A stretch of DNA of 64,000 bases from Proteles cristata cristata (GCA_017311185.1 JAESUZ010005462.1:3100001-3164000); one strand, 5' to 3'. Counted from the first letter of the stretch, positions 1 through 11,469 are shown. The notes: generated from the letters alone by a model not told the origin. Numbers and translations are program-made.

Positions 1-235
1 GCAAGGCCAGGGAAGGCCTTATGAGGGAAAGAAGTAAGGGGAGTGAGCCAAGCACATATCCAGGGACAAAATGTTCTGAGTGGAGGGAAGAATGAACACC
101 CAGACCCTGAGGTAGGGCTTGCTGGGAACATTGAGGGGCCAGTGGGGCTGACATGGAGGCAGATAGGGAGTGAAGTTGGAGAGGCTAAGTCATATTGGAC
201 TTGGAGGCTGCAAACAGCATATATTATAAGGGCTT
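1..235 (-). repeat. L2 LINE fragment, antisense
   Basis: Resembles the reverse complement of the L2 3' region (GGCCAGGGAAGGCC, then gagtgagcc... and the later tggaggcagatagg stretch). It is strongly diverged, consistent with an ancient mammal-wide element. It probably continues to the left of the window. Confidence 0.5.
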
Positions 236-958
236 AAGGATGGCCAAGTGGTCTCAGGCCACACATATTACAAATAATTTTGTGTATCTTTAAATTCTTC
301 CATAAATTTTTCATTTTGTTTCAGCTGAAAAACATTTCTGACCTCGTGTATTCAATTTTGGTGATTATTTTTAATAGGCAAAAATGGAAGCACTCCAGTC
401 ACCACCATTTTGGAAACCAATCTACTAATTGGACATGGTTCATGTTCTCTTATAGTAATCTAACATAGATAACATTTTAATTGTCATCATCAACACATTT
501 TTCCCATCCTCTGAGTTAGAATGCCCACCTCCAGCTCTGCTCAATTTTCCTGTAATTATAGAATGGACATGAATTTATAATAATCTTGAAGAGGAATAAG
601 GCTTTAAAAATGGTAGAATTATCATTATTATTTGCTTTATTTGATGTGAGGTCTGAACCCAGGCCTCCTGTGATAATACTGTGATACAATTAAAACAGTT
701 CTAGAATATACATTCCAATCTGCAATCTACATAAAATTACAGTGTAAACCTTCAGTTCCTGTCTGGATCCCACACAGACTTTTAGGTGACCATTTCTGAT
801 TTTGTTTTTAAGTGAGGCCATGATTTATCACTCATATACGAATGAAGATAATTCTGTGGATATCTATTTATGTCTTTGAATGTTGAGAAGAACGACTTGC
901 TTTATATTTGAACTTGAATTAACTATTTTATTTTAATTTTAAATACTTCTCTGGTTCT

Positions 959-1183
959 GGGGCGCCTGGGTGGCTTAGTCGGTTAAGCGTCCGACTTTCG
1001 CTTGGGTCATGATCTCGCGGTTCGTGGGTTCGAGCCCCGCGTCGGGCTCTGTGCTGACTGCCAGCTCAGAGCCTGGAGCCTGTTTCGGTCTGTGACTCCC
1101 CTCTCTCTCTGACCCTCCCCTGCTCACGCTGTCTTTCTCTCTCTCTCCTAGAAATAAATAAAAATCTAAAAAAAAAAAAAAAA
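959..1183 (+). mobile_element. CAN SINE, CpG-rich variant (first half of a composite)
   Basis: Full-length feliform SINE: head GGGGCGCCTGGGTGGCTTAG, tRNA-like B box GGGTTCGAGCC, body with GTGCTGACTGCCAGCTCAG and GTCTGTGACTCCCC, CT tract, then TCCTAGAAATAAATAAA and poly-A. CpGs are largely preserved, suggesting recent insertion. The 18 bp target-site duplication (941-958) recurs only after the second SINE, at 1457-1474. Confidence 0.95.
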
Positions 1184-1198
1184 TTAACACAGCTGGAG

Positions 1199-1456
1199 CG
1201 GCACCTGGGTGGCTCAGTCGGTTAAGCGTCAGACTTCAGCTCAGGTCGAGATCTCACGGTTAGTGGGTTTGAGCCCTGCATCGGGCTCTGTGCTGACTGC
1301 CAGCTCAGAGCCTGGAGCCTGTTTCGGTCTGTGACTCCCTCTCTCTCTGACCCTCCCCTGTTCACGCTGTCTCTCTCTCTCTCCTAGAAATAAATAAAAT
1401 ATTAAAAAAAAAAAAAAGAAGAAATTCTTTTAAAAAAAATAAATAAATAAATAAAT
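1199..1456 (+). mobile_element. CAN SINE, same variant (second half of a composite)
   Basis: Second full-length SINE in the same orientation, separated from the first by a non-repeat linker at 1184-1198. It shares the diagnostic body (CTGACTGCCAGCTCAG, GTCTGTGACTCCC, TCCTAGAAATAAATAAA) but has more substitutions in the tRNA-like part (ATCTCACGG, GGGTTTGAGCC). The tail continues into an (AAAT)n run that merges with the downstream duplication at 1457-1474. Confidence 0.93.
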
Positions 1457-1867
1457 AAATACTTCTCTGGTTCTATAAGGCATTACTACTCTTCTCTAAG
1501 ACTGTCCTAATAGTGTGTTACAGATGAGCATATCCCAATACAAGGTCTTTGGACATTTCAGTAACCTATTTCTCCTACACACAATTCATTAATTATAGTC
1601 TAAGATGGTTCTCCTTTACTCTGAATTCTATCTCTTTATATAGTGTAGTATCTAATCATTAAACCTTTGTTTAATAATTGTTATACTAAGGCTTTGAAAT
1701 TTATATAGAATTTTGTCCATTTTGTTCTTTAAAATTTTTATCTATTTCAGTACTGTGAAATTACAACCTTTTTATCATTCTGGTAGACTGTATTTTACTA
1801 GTTTTTGGTTGTTGTTGTTTGTATTTTATTTTGTTATTTCTATATTTGACATTTAAATTCCTCATTA

Positions 1868-2860
1868 GTTTATATGCTGTCTACATTCCACAAATACCAT
1901 GCCAAGCAATGTTTCAGGCATGAGGGATACAGTAGAAAACAAGATAAAATCCTTGCCCTCAAGGAGCTTACATTTTGATGAAGGAAACAGATAATAAATA
2001 AGTAAACAGATAATATATTAAAATGAAGAAGAAATGAAGCAGCGTGGAGGGCCTGGGTAAATATAGAGATGACAAAGCACTGGGTATTTTAGATAGAGAG
2101 GAAGGCAAAGATACCCTTTCTGAAGGGTGACATTTGAACAGAGATAAGGGAAGAAAAAAGAGAGATGGTAAAGAAAAGCACTTGCACATAGAGGGGACAC
2201 AAGTGTAAAGGCTCTAGGTAGGATTTGGCACTAATCTGGGGACAGCAGAATGGCCAGAGAGGTAGGTTCATTAGTGAAAGAAGGCAGAGTAGGCAATGAG
2301 ATGGAGAAGCACATGGGGGCCAGGTGGGAGGAGGACTATGGTTGAACTAGTAGCTGCTAGGATGCTGCTATAGTCATAGTCCTGGTGGAAAGTGATGGCA
2401 GCTTTCATAAATAAGGATCCTGCAGATAGCAGTGAGGAGAGTGTGATTTCTGTGAGCTCTGAAGGATGGGAAGGGCAGGCATAAAGCCTAGGTTTTGTTT
2501 TGAGCATTAGGTAAATGGGTATCATCTGCAAAAGAGAGGCCAAGGGAAGAACTTGGTGTCAACATCCAGAATTCTGTTTTGAGCTAGTCCAATGTGAGAT
2601 GATATGAAGCTTGTCAAGTAGATGGGGAGAATGGGGGGGGGGGGCGCTACTGCTCAGGGCCAGGCAGGCCTGGAGATGGACCCTTGGGTTTCTAGGCAGA
2701 GTAATGCTTATGTGAGACCCAGACCGAGTGAGATACCTCAAGTTGGGTAGGAAGGAGTCACAAGGCCGGAGTGGAGATGGTGGGACAGCACAAGAGCGTG
2801 GGAAGCTGTGCCAGTGAAGTAGAAGAGAATTAGAAGAATGTAGGGTTCCAGAAGCCACAT
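1868..2860 (-). repeat. L2 LINE 3' region, antisense
   Basis: Reads as the reverse complement of the L2 3' end: the words ATGCCAAGCAATG, GATACAGTAGAAAAC, CCCTCAAGGAGCTTACATT and GTGACATTTGAACAGAG are diverged forms of the well-known L2 tail segments in order. The more 5' L2 part (gttttgagctagtcc..., ggcctggagatgg) follows to about 2860. It contains a run of 12 G's at 2633-2644. Confidence 0.65.
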
Positions 2861-3127
2861 GAAGAAAAAATTTCTAGAAGGGTAAGGTAGAGATGATTTT
2901 GTAGGCTTAGGTTTTATCAGTCTTATTTTTTTGTTCTCCTTATTAGATAAAATAAATTCCTACTGTTAACTGAGTCTCCATGCCTCTGAAAATGCAGCTC
3001 TGTTCATGATATTTCTATCATGTATACTCCATATTCACCCTTTATATTGAGAAAATATGGAAGAAATAATGATAAAATTTTTAAAACTTATTCAGTCTTG
3101 GCTGCAAAATATAACTATGGCTTATAT

Positions 3128-3353
3128 CAGGGTGCAGAGCTCTTTCTGTGAAGGACCAGTTAGTAAATATTTTCACTTTTGTAGAATGTAGATTCTGTGT
3201 CTTAACTACTCAACTCTGCTGTTTTAGTGTAAAACCAATCATAGAAAACACATAAATGAATGCATGTGGCTGTGTTCCTATAAAACTTTATTACAAAAAT
3301 AGGCATGAGAACAGATTTGGCCCATGGGGTGTGTGTAACTTTCCAGACCCCTG
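3128..3353. mobile_element. Old hAT-type DNA transposon fragment (non-autonomous)
   Basis: Diverged copy of the common mammalian element whose ends read CAG..., then ttctgtgaaggaccag and aaatattttcac, the motif ataaaactttattacaaaaa, and a terminal GACCCCTG. A second copy in the opposite orientation is at 14034-14231. hAT membership is from established knowledge of this repeat; the subfamily is not assigned. Confidence 0.6.
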
Positions 3354-5215
3354 ATGTTTCAGTATATTTCAGAATCGTACTTTCAACCATGAAAGGTTTA
3401 TCAAGCTACAGAGTAGTAGTCTGATTTTTTTTTAAATAAAGACAGTTAATTTGTTGCTCTATATTTTAAAACCTTATGAACAATTAGATTTATGAGCCAA
3501 TCATATTCTTCAGCATTTTGAACATTAAACACATGCTGAATTCTTGATAGACTTACCTAAAAAACCTGCATACATGGAACCATCCCGCCCTACAACTCCC
3601 ATTCCCTGCCATATTTACTTTCTTCAGCCTGTTTTAATTCTTTTAAACATGATTTATGTCTTCTGAATGAGGATCTATTAATTGTCTAAATTGGATATTC
3701 TAGCACAAGGAAAGCATTTAGTTGTGCAGAATCTCCTTATTCTGTGTTCCAGAGATTGGGGGCATTTATATGCAAGGACTTTTGCTTCACTGTGAATATA
3801 AAATATAATTATATAGTATATGTAACTTCCCTGTAAGTATAGTATGTGGCTTCAACACTTACCTTCAGCCTTCTGTGTCTCAGTTTTAATGATTACCTAT
3901 TTTAGGATTAAATAAGTGTATGCAGAATGTTTAGAATGATGTCTGCTCAATATTGTGTATTCAACATATGCCACCTTTTCTTTTCATGTAGCTGTTTGCA
4001 TAGTATCTATATAAATGGAAAAAAAATAGCCAAACAAAGGGGAAAAAAATCCAACATTATATTTGCCATTCAGACTTGACTGATCCCATCGAAAAGATCC
4101 CATCATAGTATCCAAATGTGATTGGATATTAATTTATACATAAAAAAGATTTAAATATTTGGCTGATATGTAGAAAGGGTCTTAAAGATCATCGAGTTCA
4201 AGGTTTGTTCATCTACAGTTCATGAATCCTTGGAAACTGTAGACAATACGACAACAATCTGTGTGCCTGCACACATGTACATGCATGCACACTTTCACAT
4301 ATGTGCATTTCTGTTTCTTGTCAGAGAGTCTGAGGCTTTCATGGTGTCCTCACATAGCCCTACTCTCACAAAGGCTGAACCTGAGCACCGTTTCTGGAAT
4401 GGACACCTAGATTTGCTGTTCCTGACTTTTAGGGAAACTTTTATCAAGTCATTCTCTCTAAACTTCAGGACTGTTTTCTGTTTCTCCAAGAATTGTTATA
4501 AAACTCAAACAAAAGCACTTTGAATTGTAAAATGTCTATAAATGTATAGTTGTGGCACTATACTATGAGAAAACCATAGCCAGGAAAAGTGGTTGATCGG
4601 TCTGCTCAAGAGCCCAGACCTCCCTCCCCCCCGTCTCCTGAGGTCGACTCAATGAACGATCCCCTCCAAATGGGGCCACAACTTTTTTTGAGAACAAAAT
4701 GGCCCAATACCAAGACCATGCAGTGGAAAAAGAATAGCCTTTTCAAGAAACAGTGCTAGGACAATTGACATCAATGTGCACACAACTACTTTGGATCTCT
4801 AGCCCACCACATACATAAAAATTAGCTAAAACTGACTGAAGATGTAAACATAAGAAATAAACTATAAAACTCTTGGAATAAAACTAGGAGTAAGTCTTCA
4901 TGTTCTTGAGTTAAGCATAGCATTCTAAGATATGACACCAAAGCACAAACACAAAAGAAAAATTAGATAAATTGGACTTCTGTGTTTCATAGGATACCAT
5001 TAAGAAAGTGAAAGTGTTTATACATCTTAAATTTACACAATGGTACATGTCAGTTAAATCTCCATAAAGCCAGGAAAAAAGTGAAAAGAACTCTAAAAAT
5101 GGGAGAAAATTACAATCCATGTATCCAGTAAGAGATTTTTATTCAGAACATATAAAGAACTTTTATAACTAAATAATAAAAAGATAAATAACCAAACTTA
5201 AAAATGGGCAAAAGA

Positions 5216-5450
5216 GGGGTGCCTGGGGGACTCAGTCAGTTAAGTGTCCGACTTTGGCTCAGGTCATGATCTCACGGTTAGTGGGTTTGAGCCCTGCTTC
5301 AGGCTCTGTGCTGACAGCTAGCTCAGAGCCTGAAGCCTGCTTTGGATTCTGTGTCTCCCTCTCTCTTTGACCCTCCCTTGTTCATGCTGTCTCTCTCTCT
5401 CTCTCAGAAAAAAATAAAACATTAAAAAAATTTTTTTTAATAAAAAAATA
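5216..5450 (+). mobile_element. CAN SINE inserted in L1
   Basis: Head GGGGTGCCTGGGGGACTCAG, B box GGGTTTGAGCC, CT tract and AAAAAAATAAAACATT tail. The flanking duplication is about 22 bp: 5194-5215 and about 5451-5473, with three differences. The insertion interrupts the older L1, so it is younger than that element. Confidence 0.9.
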
Positions 5451-5583
5451 AATTTAAAAAAATGAGCAAAAGATCTGGATAGACATCTCTCCAAATAAGA
5501 TGTACAAATGACTAATGAGCATATGAAAAGATGCTTAACATCATTAGTCATTAGGTAAATGCAAATCAAAACCACAGTGAGAA

Positions 5584-7261
5584 ATTTGTGTGGAACCACT
5601 AAAGAATACTAATAACCAAAGCAAAATCTTAGGAAAGAACAAAGCCGGAGGCATCATCACGCTTCCTGATTTCAAAAGGTATCGTACTTTTTGATTACGA
5701 GCTGTCATATAAAGTTATGAAAACCAAAACAATATGATATTGGCATAAAAACAGATGCGTAGATCAGTTGAAAGGAACCTAGACCCCTGAAATAAACCTA
5801 TATGTAGATGGTAATTAATTTATGATAAAAGAGCCAAGAATATGTAATAGGGAAAAAACAGTCTTCCTAATAAATAGCATTGGGAAAACTAGACAGCCAT
5901 GTGCAAAAGAATTAAGCTGGACCAGTATCTTATAGCAAACACAAAAATTAAATAAATTAAAGAGTTGAATGTAAGACCAGGAAGTATAAAACTCCTAGGG
6001 AAAAAAAAAAAAATAGGTGGTAAGGTCCTTGACATTGGTACTGGTGATGATTTTCTGGATTTCACACCAAAAAGCAAAGGTGACTAAAGCAAAAATAAAA
6101 CACATGGAACTACATTAAACTGAAAAGCTTCTGGATAGCAAAGGAAACCATCAATAGAATGGAAAGGCAAGGTTGTAAATGAAAGAAAATATTGGCAAAT
6201 CATATATCTGATAAGGTGCTAATATCCAGAATAAATAAAGACTTAATACAGCTCAACTGCAAAAAGAAAAAAAAATCTGATTTAAAATTGTGCAGAAGAT
6301 CTGGATAGATATTTTTCCAAAGAAGACAGATAGCCAACAAGTACTTAAAAAGGTGCTCAACATCATTAATCATCAGTGAAATGCAAATCAAAACCAATGA
6401 GATATCATATTGCACTTGTTAGAATAACTATTATCAAAAAGTCAAGAGAGCAAGTATTAGTGAGGATGTGGAGAAAAGGCCACCCTTGTGCACTGTTGGT
6501 GGGAATACAGAAATGCATTGGGGTAGCCACTGTGAAAAACATCATGGAGGTTTCTCAAAAATTAAAAATAGAACTACCATATGATCCAGCAATTCCTAAG
6601 GAAATGAAAACACTAATTGGAAAAGATAGCTACATCCTCATGTTCATTGTAGCATTATTAACAGTACCAATGGTATGGAAGCAACCTAAGTGTCCATCTT
6701 TCGCTAAACAGATAAAGCAGATGTGGTATATATATATATATATATACACAATGGAATATTGTATTAGGAAAGAAAGACATCCTGCTATTTGTGACAACAT
6801 GCAAGAAACTTGAAGTCATTATGATAAGTGAAAAAGGTCAGAGAGAGGTAACTACTTTATGATCTTATGTGTATGTGAAACCTAAAAAAAAGAAAAGGAG
6901 AAAACAAACATAGTCATAGATACAGAGAATAATTTTTGGTCATTGCCAGAAACAAAGGAGTGGGGGTGGTGGAGAGTGGATGAAATGGATGAAGGTGGTC
7001 AAATTGTTCAGACTTGCAGTTGTAAAGTGAATAAGTCATGGTAATGTATTGTATGATGACTATAGTTAATAATACTGTATTGTATCATTTGCAAGTTGCT
7101 AAGACAGTAGATCTTAAAAGTCATCATCAAAAATGTTGTAACTGTGTGTGGTGTTGGATATTAACTAACTTGTGGTTATTTCATGATATATACATATATA
7201 AATTATTACTGTGCACCTGAAAGTAAGATAATATTATATGTCTGTTATAATAAGAAAAAAA
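5584..7261 (+). mobile_element. L1 3' part inserted within an older L1
   Basis: Starts in L1 ORF2 (tgtggaaccactaaagaa, aagaacaaagccggagg), includes a readable but broken ORF2 C-terminal stretch at 6376-6813 (the [12 protein letters not shown] and [13 protein letters not shown] segments), a TA-repeat at 6727-6746, and a 3' untranslated region ending in an A-rich tail near 7260. The flanks (aaaccacagtga at left, aacccacagtaa at right) look like a decayed target-site duplication of the host L1. Confidence 0.75.
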
Positions 7262-7858
7262 ACCCACAGTAATATACAGTTTCACACTCTCTAGAATGTC
7301 TACAATCAAAAAGACAGACTACAATAAGTGTTGAGTAGAATGTGGAACAATTAGAACCCTTATTTAGTGCTGCTGAGAATGTTAAATGGTGCATCCACTT
7401 TAGAAAATAATGTGGCAGTTCCTCAAAATGTCAAATGTTGCATGCAGATGACCCTACTCCTAGGTATATGTCCAAGAGAAATGGAAATATGATATGTTAA
7501 AGAAGCCAGTTACAAAAGGCCACGTGTTATGATTCCATATATATGAAATATCCAGAATAGGTCACTGCATAAATGCAGAGAGATTAGTGGCTGTGGGGGT
7601 GGAATGGGAAGATGGCAAGAGATTGCTAATGGGTACAGAGTTTCTTTGGGGAATGATGAACACATTCTGGAATTAGATGGTGGTGATGAATGCACAATGC
7701 TGTGAATATACTAAAAACCACTGAGTCATAAACTTTAAAAGGGTGAATTTTATGGTATGTAAATTTCATTGCAATAAACTGTTTCTTGAAAAGAGTAACC
7801 CCAAATTGTGCTTTCTTGCCTCTGAAAACTTGGGATGAAACATACTTTTATCCTGTTT

Positions 7859-8074
7859 AAAAAAACTTTTTTTAAGGCTTATTTATTTTTGAGAGAGAGA
7901 GACAGAGCACAAACAGGGGAGGGCCTGAGAAAGAGGAAGACACAGAATCTGAAGCAACCTCTAGGCTCTGAACTGTCAGCACAGAGCCTGATGTGGGACT
8001 CGAACTCATGAGCTGTGAGATCATGGCCTGAGCCATAGACAGGTGCTTAACCGAATGAGCCACCCAGGTGTCCC
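7859..8074 (-). mobile_element. CAN SINE, antisense
   Basis: Poly-T tail at left, GAGAGAGAGAGACAGAG tract, head complement CCACCCAGGTGTCCC at right. The flanking duplication TACTTTTATCCTGTTT (7843-7858) matches TACTCTTATCCTATTT (8075-8090) with two differences, so it is an older copy. Confidence 0.92.
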
Positions 8075-8493
8075 TACTCTTATCCTATTTTATCTCACGT
8101 CTGCTGTGTGAGTTTTACTGACAGGTCTAGATAACATGCATTTAGTGGTCTGGAGTCAGGTCTGTGGTCAACAATCGTCCAAGTTTCCTAAATACCCTAT
8201 GCATGGACAAGACTTGTGCCCAGCTTGTGCCCAGGCGACACTCAGGACTGGCAGCAATGAGGGCCAGTAACCTCTCTCACTTCAGAGAATGGTTTTTGCA
8301 GGTGAAGACTGAGGTCATTCACCAGGCAGCAGGGAAGCACCTTTGCGTTTTGCCCAGCTGTTTGGCCCATAAATACACCAGTGACAAAGATTTTCAGCCT
8401 TACTATTTTGGGACATTTTAATATTAGGTTAATTTATTTATTGAGATTAGAAATAATTTTAGGAAAATAAACCCATATCTGTCACATTTATTT

Positions 8494-8741
8494 ATTTTTT
8501 TTTTAAATTTTTTTTTTTAATGTTTTATTTATTTCTAGGAGAGAGAGAGAGAGACAGTGTGAGCAGGGGAGGGTCAGAGAGAGGGGGAGTCACAGACTGA
8601 AACAGGCTCCAGGCTCTGAGCTGGCAGTCAGCACAGAGCCCGACGCGGGGCCCGAACCCACGAACCGCGAGATCATGACCTAAGCGAAAGTCGAAAGTCG
8701 GACACTTAACCGCTTAACCGACTAAGCCACCCAGGCGCCCC
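8494..8741 (-). mobile_element. CAN SINE, CpG-rich variant, antisense
   Basis: Carries the variant body in reverse (TTATTTCTAGGAGAGAG, GGGGAGTCACAGACTGAAAC, CTGGCAGTCAGCACAGAGC) and CpG-rich tRNA part. The target-site duplication CTGTCACATTTATTT is perfect (8479-8493 and 8742-8756). A small internal duplication (cgaaagtcgaaagtcgg, then cttaaccgcttaaccg) lies near the A box. It is directly adjacent to the next SINE. Confidence 0.94.
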
Positions 8742-8767
8742 CTGTCACATTTATTTTTAAGAACCAT

Positions 8768-8970
8768 ATTTTTTTAATATATTTATTTCTGAGAGAGAGA
8801 GAGAGAGAGACAGTGTGAGCAAGGGAGAGTCAGAGAGAGAGGGAGACAAAGAATCCGAAGAATCTGAGCTGTCAGCAGAACCCGGTGCGGGGCTCGAACC
8901 TACGAACCGTGAGATCATGACCTGAGCCAAAGTCAGACGCTTAACTGACTGAGCCACCCAGGTGCCTCTG
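8768..8970 (-). mobile_element. CAN SINE, antisense, abutting the previous one
   Basis: Classic-body SINE with duplication TTTTTAAGAACCAT (8754-8767 and 8971-8984), perfect over 14 bp. Its left duplication overlaps the right duplication of the preceding SINE by three bases, so the two elements sit at nearly the same original target. Confidence 0.93.
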
Positions 8971-9184
8971 TTTTTAAGAACCATCTTAAGGAACTGCAAA
9001 ATATTTCATTATTCCTTGACGCCCTCTTTTTGGAAATCATTCAATTCTATACATTAGCACTTAACTGTATTTAGTGTATCTCATAATTAAAAGATTATAT
9101 ATGCATGTAATATACTGAAAAGCAATTCTTGTATCTTAGTTAAAAGTAAAACAATCTTTTAAAAACCACCTGTGTCTAAATGAC

Positions 9185-9352
9185 ATGTTCTCAAACTTTT
9201 CTCTGTAAATGTCAACTGGGACTGACTCATAAATGTGGATTATCTAGGATTCTACCCCTAAGAGATTGGCTCAACCTGAATTTTTAGAAACACCCCAGAT
9301 GATTCTGAAGAGCAAGGGTTTGCACTTTTAGAAACACTGCCGTAGGGACTTC
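9185..9352. mobile_element. MER5-like hAT transposon fragment
   Basis: Resembles the short non-autonomous hAT elements of the MER5 type: tgttctcaaactttt near the left end, then ggattctacccctaagag, aacaccccagatgattctg and a final gcacttttagaaacactg. Diverged and without coding capacity. Confidence 0.5.
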
Positions 9353-9535
9353 AGCCTAGAATTAGGAAGTAATATGTGTGGTTAAAGAGTTCTTCACTTT
9401 ACCATGGATAATAAATAATTTCATAAGATATTTTCAGTCATTTGATGTTAGAATAGATGACATTCATACTCTTATTCTGCTATTAGAAAATAATATTTTT
9501 CTGTGGTTTTTATTTTTTTATTTTCTTTATTTTTT

Positions 9536-9752
9536 TCAATTTTTTAATGTTTATTTTTGAGAGAGAGAGAGAGAAAACATAAGCAGGGGAGGTGCAGAAA
9601 GAGAGAGAGGGAGGCACAGAATTCAAAGCAGTCTCCAGGCTCTGAGCTGTCAACACAGACCCTGACACAGGGCTCAAACTCATGAACCATATATGAGATA
9701 ACGACTTGAGCCGAAGTTGGACACTCAACTGACTGAGCCACCCAGATGCCCC
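9536..9752 (-). mobile_element. CAN SINE in the poly-T end of an antisense L1
   Basis: SINE body with GAGAGAGAGAGAGAAAAC, and head complement CCACCCAGATGCCCC at right, directly followed by the long T-run of the antisense L1 at 9753. The T-rich sequence on both sides hides the duplication. The arrangement suggests insertion into the L1 tail. Confidence 0.88.
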
Positions 9753-10065
9753 TCTTTTTTTTTTTTTTTTTTAATTTAAATCCAAGTTAGTTAACTTATA
9801 GTGTAGTAATGATTTCAGGAATAGAATTTAGTGATTCATCTCTTATATATGACACCTGGTGCTCATCCCAACAAGCGGCCTTCTTAATGCCTCTCACACA
9901 TTTAGCTCATTCTTCCACCCAGCTCCCTGCCAGGAATCCTCAGGTTGTTCTCTGTATATAAGAGTCTCTTATGGTTTGTCTTCCTCTCTGTTTTTATTCT
10001 TATTTTTGCTTCCCTCCCCCTCTGTTCGTCTGTTTTATTTCTTAAATTCCATATAGGAGTGAAAT
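9753..10065 (-). mobile_element. 5'-truncated L1 3' UTR, antisense, 130 bp before a GMDS exon
   Basis: Begins with a T-run (complement of poly-A), then tccaagttagttaacttatag, ctggtgctcatcccaacaag and tcccatgg-type 3' UTR words related to the younger L1 at 25448-26074, though more diverged. It ends around agtgaaatcatat, only about 130 bp before the exon at 10195. Confidence 0.8.
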
Positions 10066-10194
10066 CATATATTTTTTTACAAGCATAAGATCTCTAAGTA
10101 AATGTAATTGTAAAACGTGTTTGTTTTTACCACTGTCAGCTTCTTTCTTGCTGCTACCCATTAATGTAGCACTGTCTTCATCTGCTGTTTCCAG

Positions 10195-10387
10195 ATTTCA
10201 TTTGACCTGGCTGAATATACTGCAGATGTTGATGGAGTTGGCACTTTACGGCTTCTGGATGCAGTTAAGACCTGTGGCCTTATCAACTCTGTGAAGTTCT
10301 ACCAAGCCTCAACTAGTGAACTTTATGGCAAAGTGCAAGAAATACCCCAGAAGGAGACAACTCCTTTTTATCCTCGGTCACCATATG
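10195..10387 (+). CDS. GMDS: GMDS internal exon (residues 116-180): catalytic Thr, Glu and Tyr
   Basis: Internal coding exon of GDP-mannose 4,6-dehydratase, the cytosolic NADP-dependent short-chain dehydrogenase/reductase that converts GDP-mannose to GDP-4-keto-6-deoxymannose, the first step of de novo GDP-L-fucose synthesis. The acceptor is ...GTTTCCAG at 10194 after a C/T-rich tract and the donor is GTGAGA at 10388. The exon is 193 nt, starts in phase 0 and ends after the first base of the Gly180 codon. The translation starts [14 protein letters not shown] and ends YPRSPY plus the split glycine, matching the mammalian protein at every residue I can recall. It contains Tyr123 (NADP contact), Thr155 and Glu157 in the STSELYG stretch, and Tyr179 of the SDR YxxxK motif. 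The matching lysine is in the next exon. Exon number is not assigned because the upstream exons lie outside the window. Confidence 0.97.
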
Positions 10388-11214
10388 GTGAGAGCGCATG
10401 GGTATAAACTTGTTCATGTGCTGTATTCTTTTGGCCTGGGGTGTGCATGTACTTCTGCTTTAATTCTGTTCCTTTCTCTCATATGGAGTCATTTGAGTAT
10501 GTGATTAACACTCAGATTAGACTAAGGTGAGCAGACATTGAGAAGCGTACCTTTATACACTGCTAACTGCAAGTATTTGCTACCATTGCCTCCAGGGTGA
10601 AGTTACCACTTCACTTTACCAATCCATGTTCATTCAGCCTTTCCATACAGATCGCTTTGAAAGGAAAATTAGGCCCACATGACTTTTCTTTACTAAACTG
10701 TGGTGAGATTTGCTGAAGTGATAGATTTCATGTATTTTATTTTCCCAATGGACGTTTCCCTGGTTCAAACATTAAAAAACAAACAAAGAAAAACCAGGTC
10801 TGTTATAGCTAATTTTTGTAAAATAAAGTATTGTAAAAAGAGTATTCATGAAAGACTTCAGTGATAAAACTTCTAAGCATCTAGAATATTAAGATTCCTT
10901 TTTTTTTTTTTAAACTTTCTAATGCCTTAAAACTAAGAAAATGGGAATAAGACCTTTGGTCTTAATATATTGCATATTCTAGTTGAGTCAATTAGATTGT
11001 GGAAGACAGAACTGTATTACAAAAGTAAAAAATTCTTAAATATTTTCTTGTACACAGGATTAACTGGCAAAGGAACCCTTATTTTATCTTTGGCTTTTAG
11101 TCATTTTTTTTTCTATCTTAAGTTATAATTTTTGCAAGTTGTTACTTATTTAAGATGAGTGAAAATCACTGTCTTTTATAAGGAGACACCATCTTTTATA
11201 ATAATAACTGTTTT

Positions 11215-11353
<139 letters not shown>

Positions 11354-11469
11354 TAAATATGTTAATGGACAAGAGAATTTCAGACTTTAGCAACAACTAA
11401 AAAGTTGCATGTGGTATTCTGCATATGTACTATGCAGACTAGGGAAAACTTCACATCTACTTTTAACTA

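Larger units (their letters stand above)
4700..7795 (+). mobile_element. Degraded L1 (ORF2 3' part), split by a second L1
   Basis: The left part (about 4700-5583) follows the L1 ORF2 3' region (ccaagaccatgcagtgg, ggaataaaactaggag, ctccaaataagatgtac) up to gcaaatcaaaaccacagtga. The element resumes at about 7262 with ccacagtaatatacagtttcacac and runs through aatggaaatatgat to 7795. The second L1 (about 5584-7261) and a SINE (5216-5450) lie inside it. Many stops and indels: no coding capacity. Confidence 0.8.
1..10194 (+). other. GMDS: GMDS intron, entering from before the window
   Basis: Everything upstream of the acceptor at 10194 appears to be intron. The preceding GMDS exon (ending at Lys115) was not found. 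Unlisted stretches 240-940, 2860-3120, 3360-4690, 8092-8478 and 8985-9500 show no gene. Of these, 8092-8478 is a repeat-poor segment with balanced composition and an 85-codon frame that I do not regard as coding. Confidence 0.8.

Noticed and set aside
1005..1045. tRNA-like A and B boxes suggesting tRNA genes (also in the other SINEs)
   Set aside because: They are the tRNA-Lys-derived heads of SINEs, followed by CT-rich bodies and A-rich tails, without a complete cloverleaf.
5318..5599. 93-codon minus-strand frame, and similar frames over 975-1190, 8757-8999, 13416-13598, 55597-55809 and 61406-61633
   Set aside because: These are translations of SINE sequence; the serine/leucine-rich or RERER-type repeats come from the CT/GA tract.
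6376..6813. 145-codon open frame on the + strand
   Set aside because: Its sequence ([22 protein letters not shown]) is a decayed L1 ORF2 C-terminus, not a host gene.
10316..10504. 62-codon frame overlapping the first GMDS exon
   Set aside because: It is in a different frame from the exon and runs across the splice donor.
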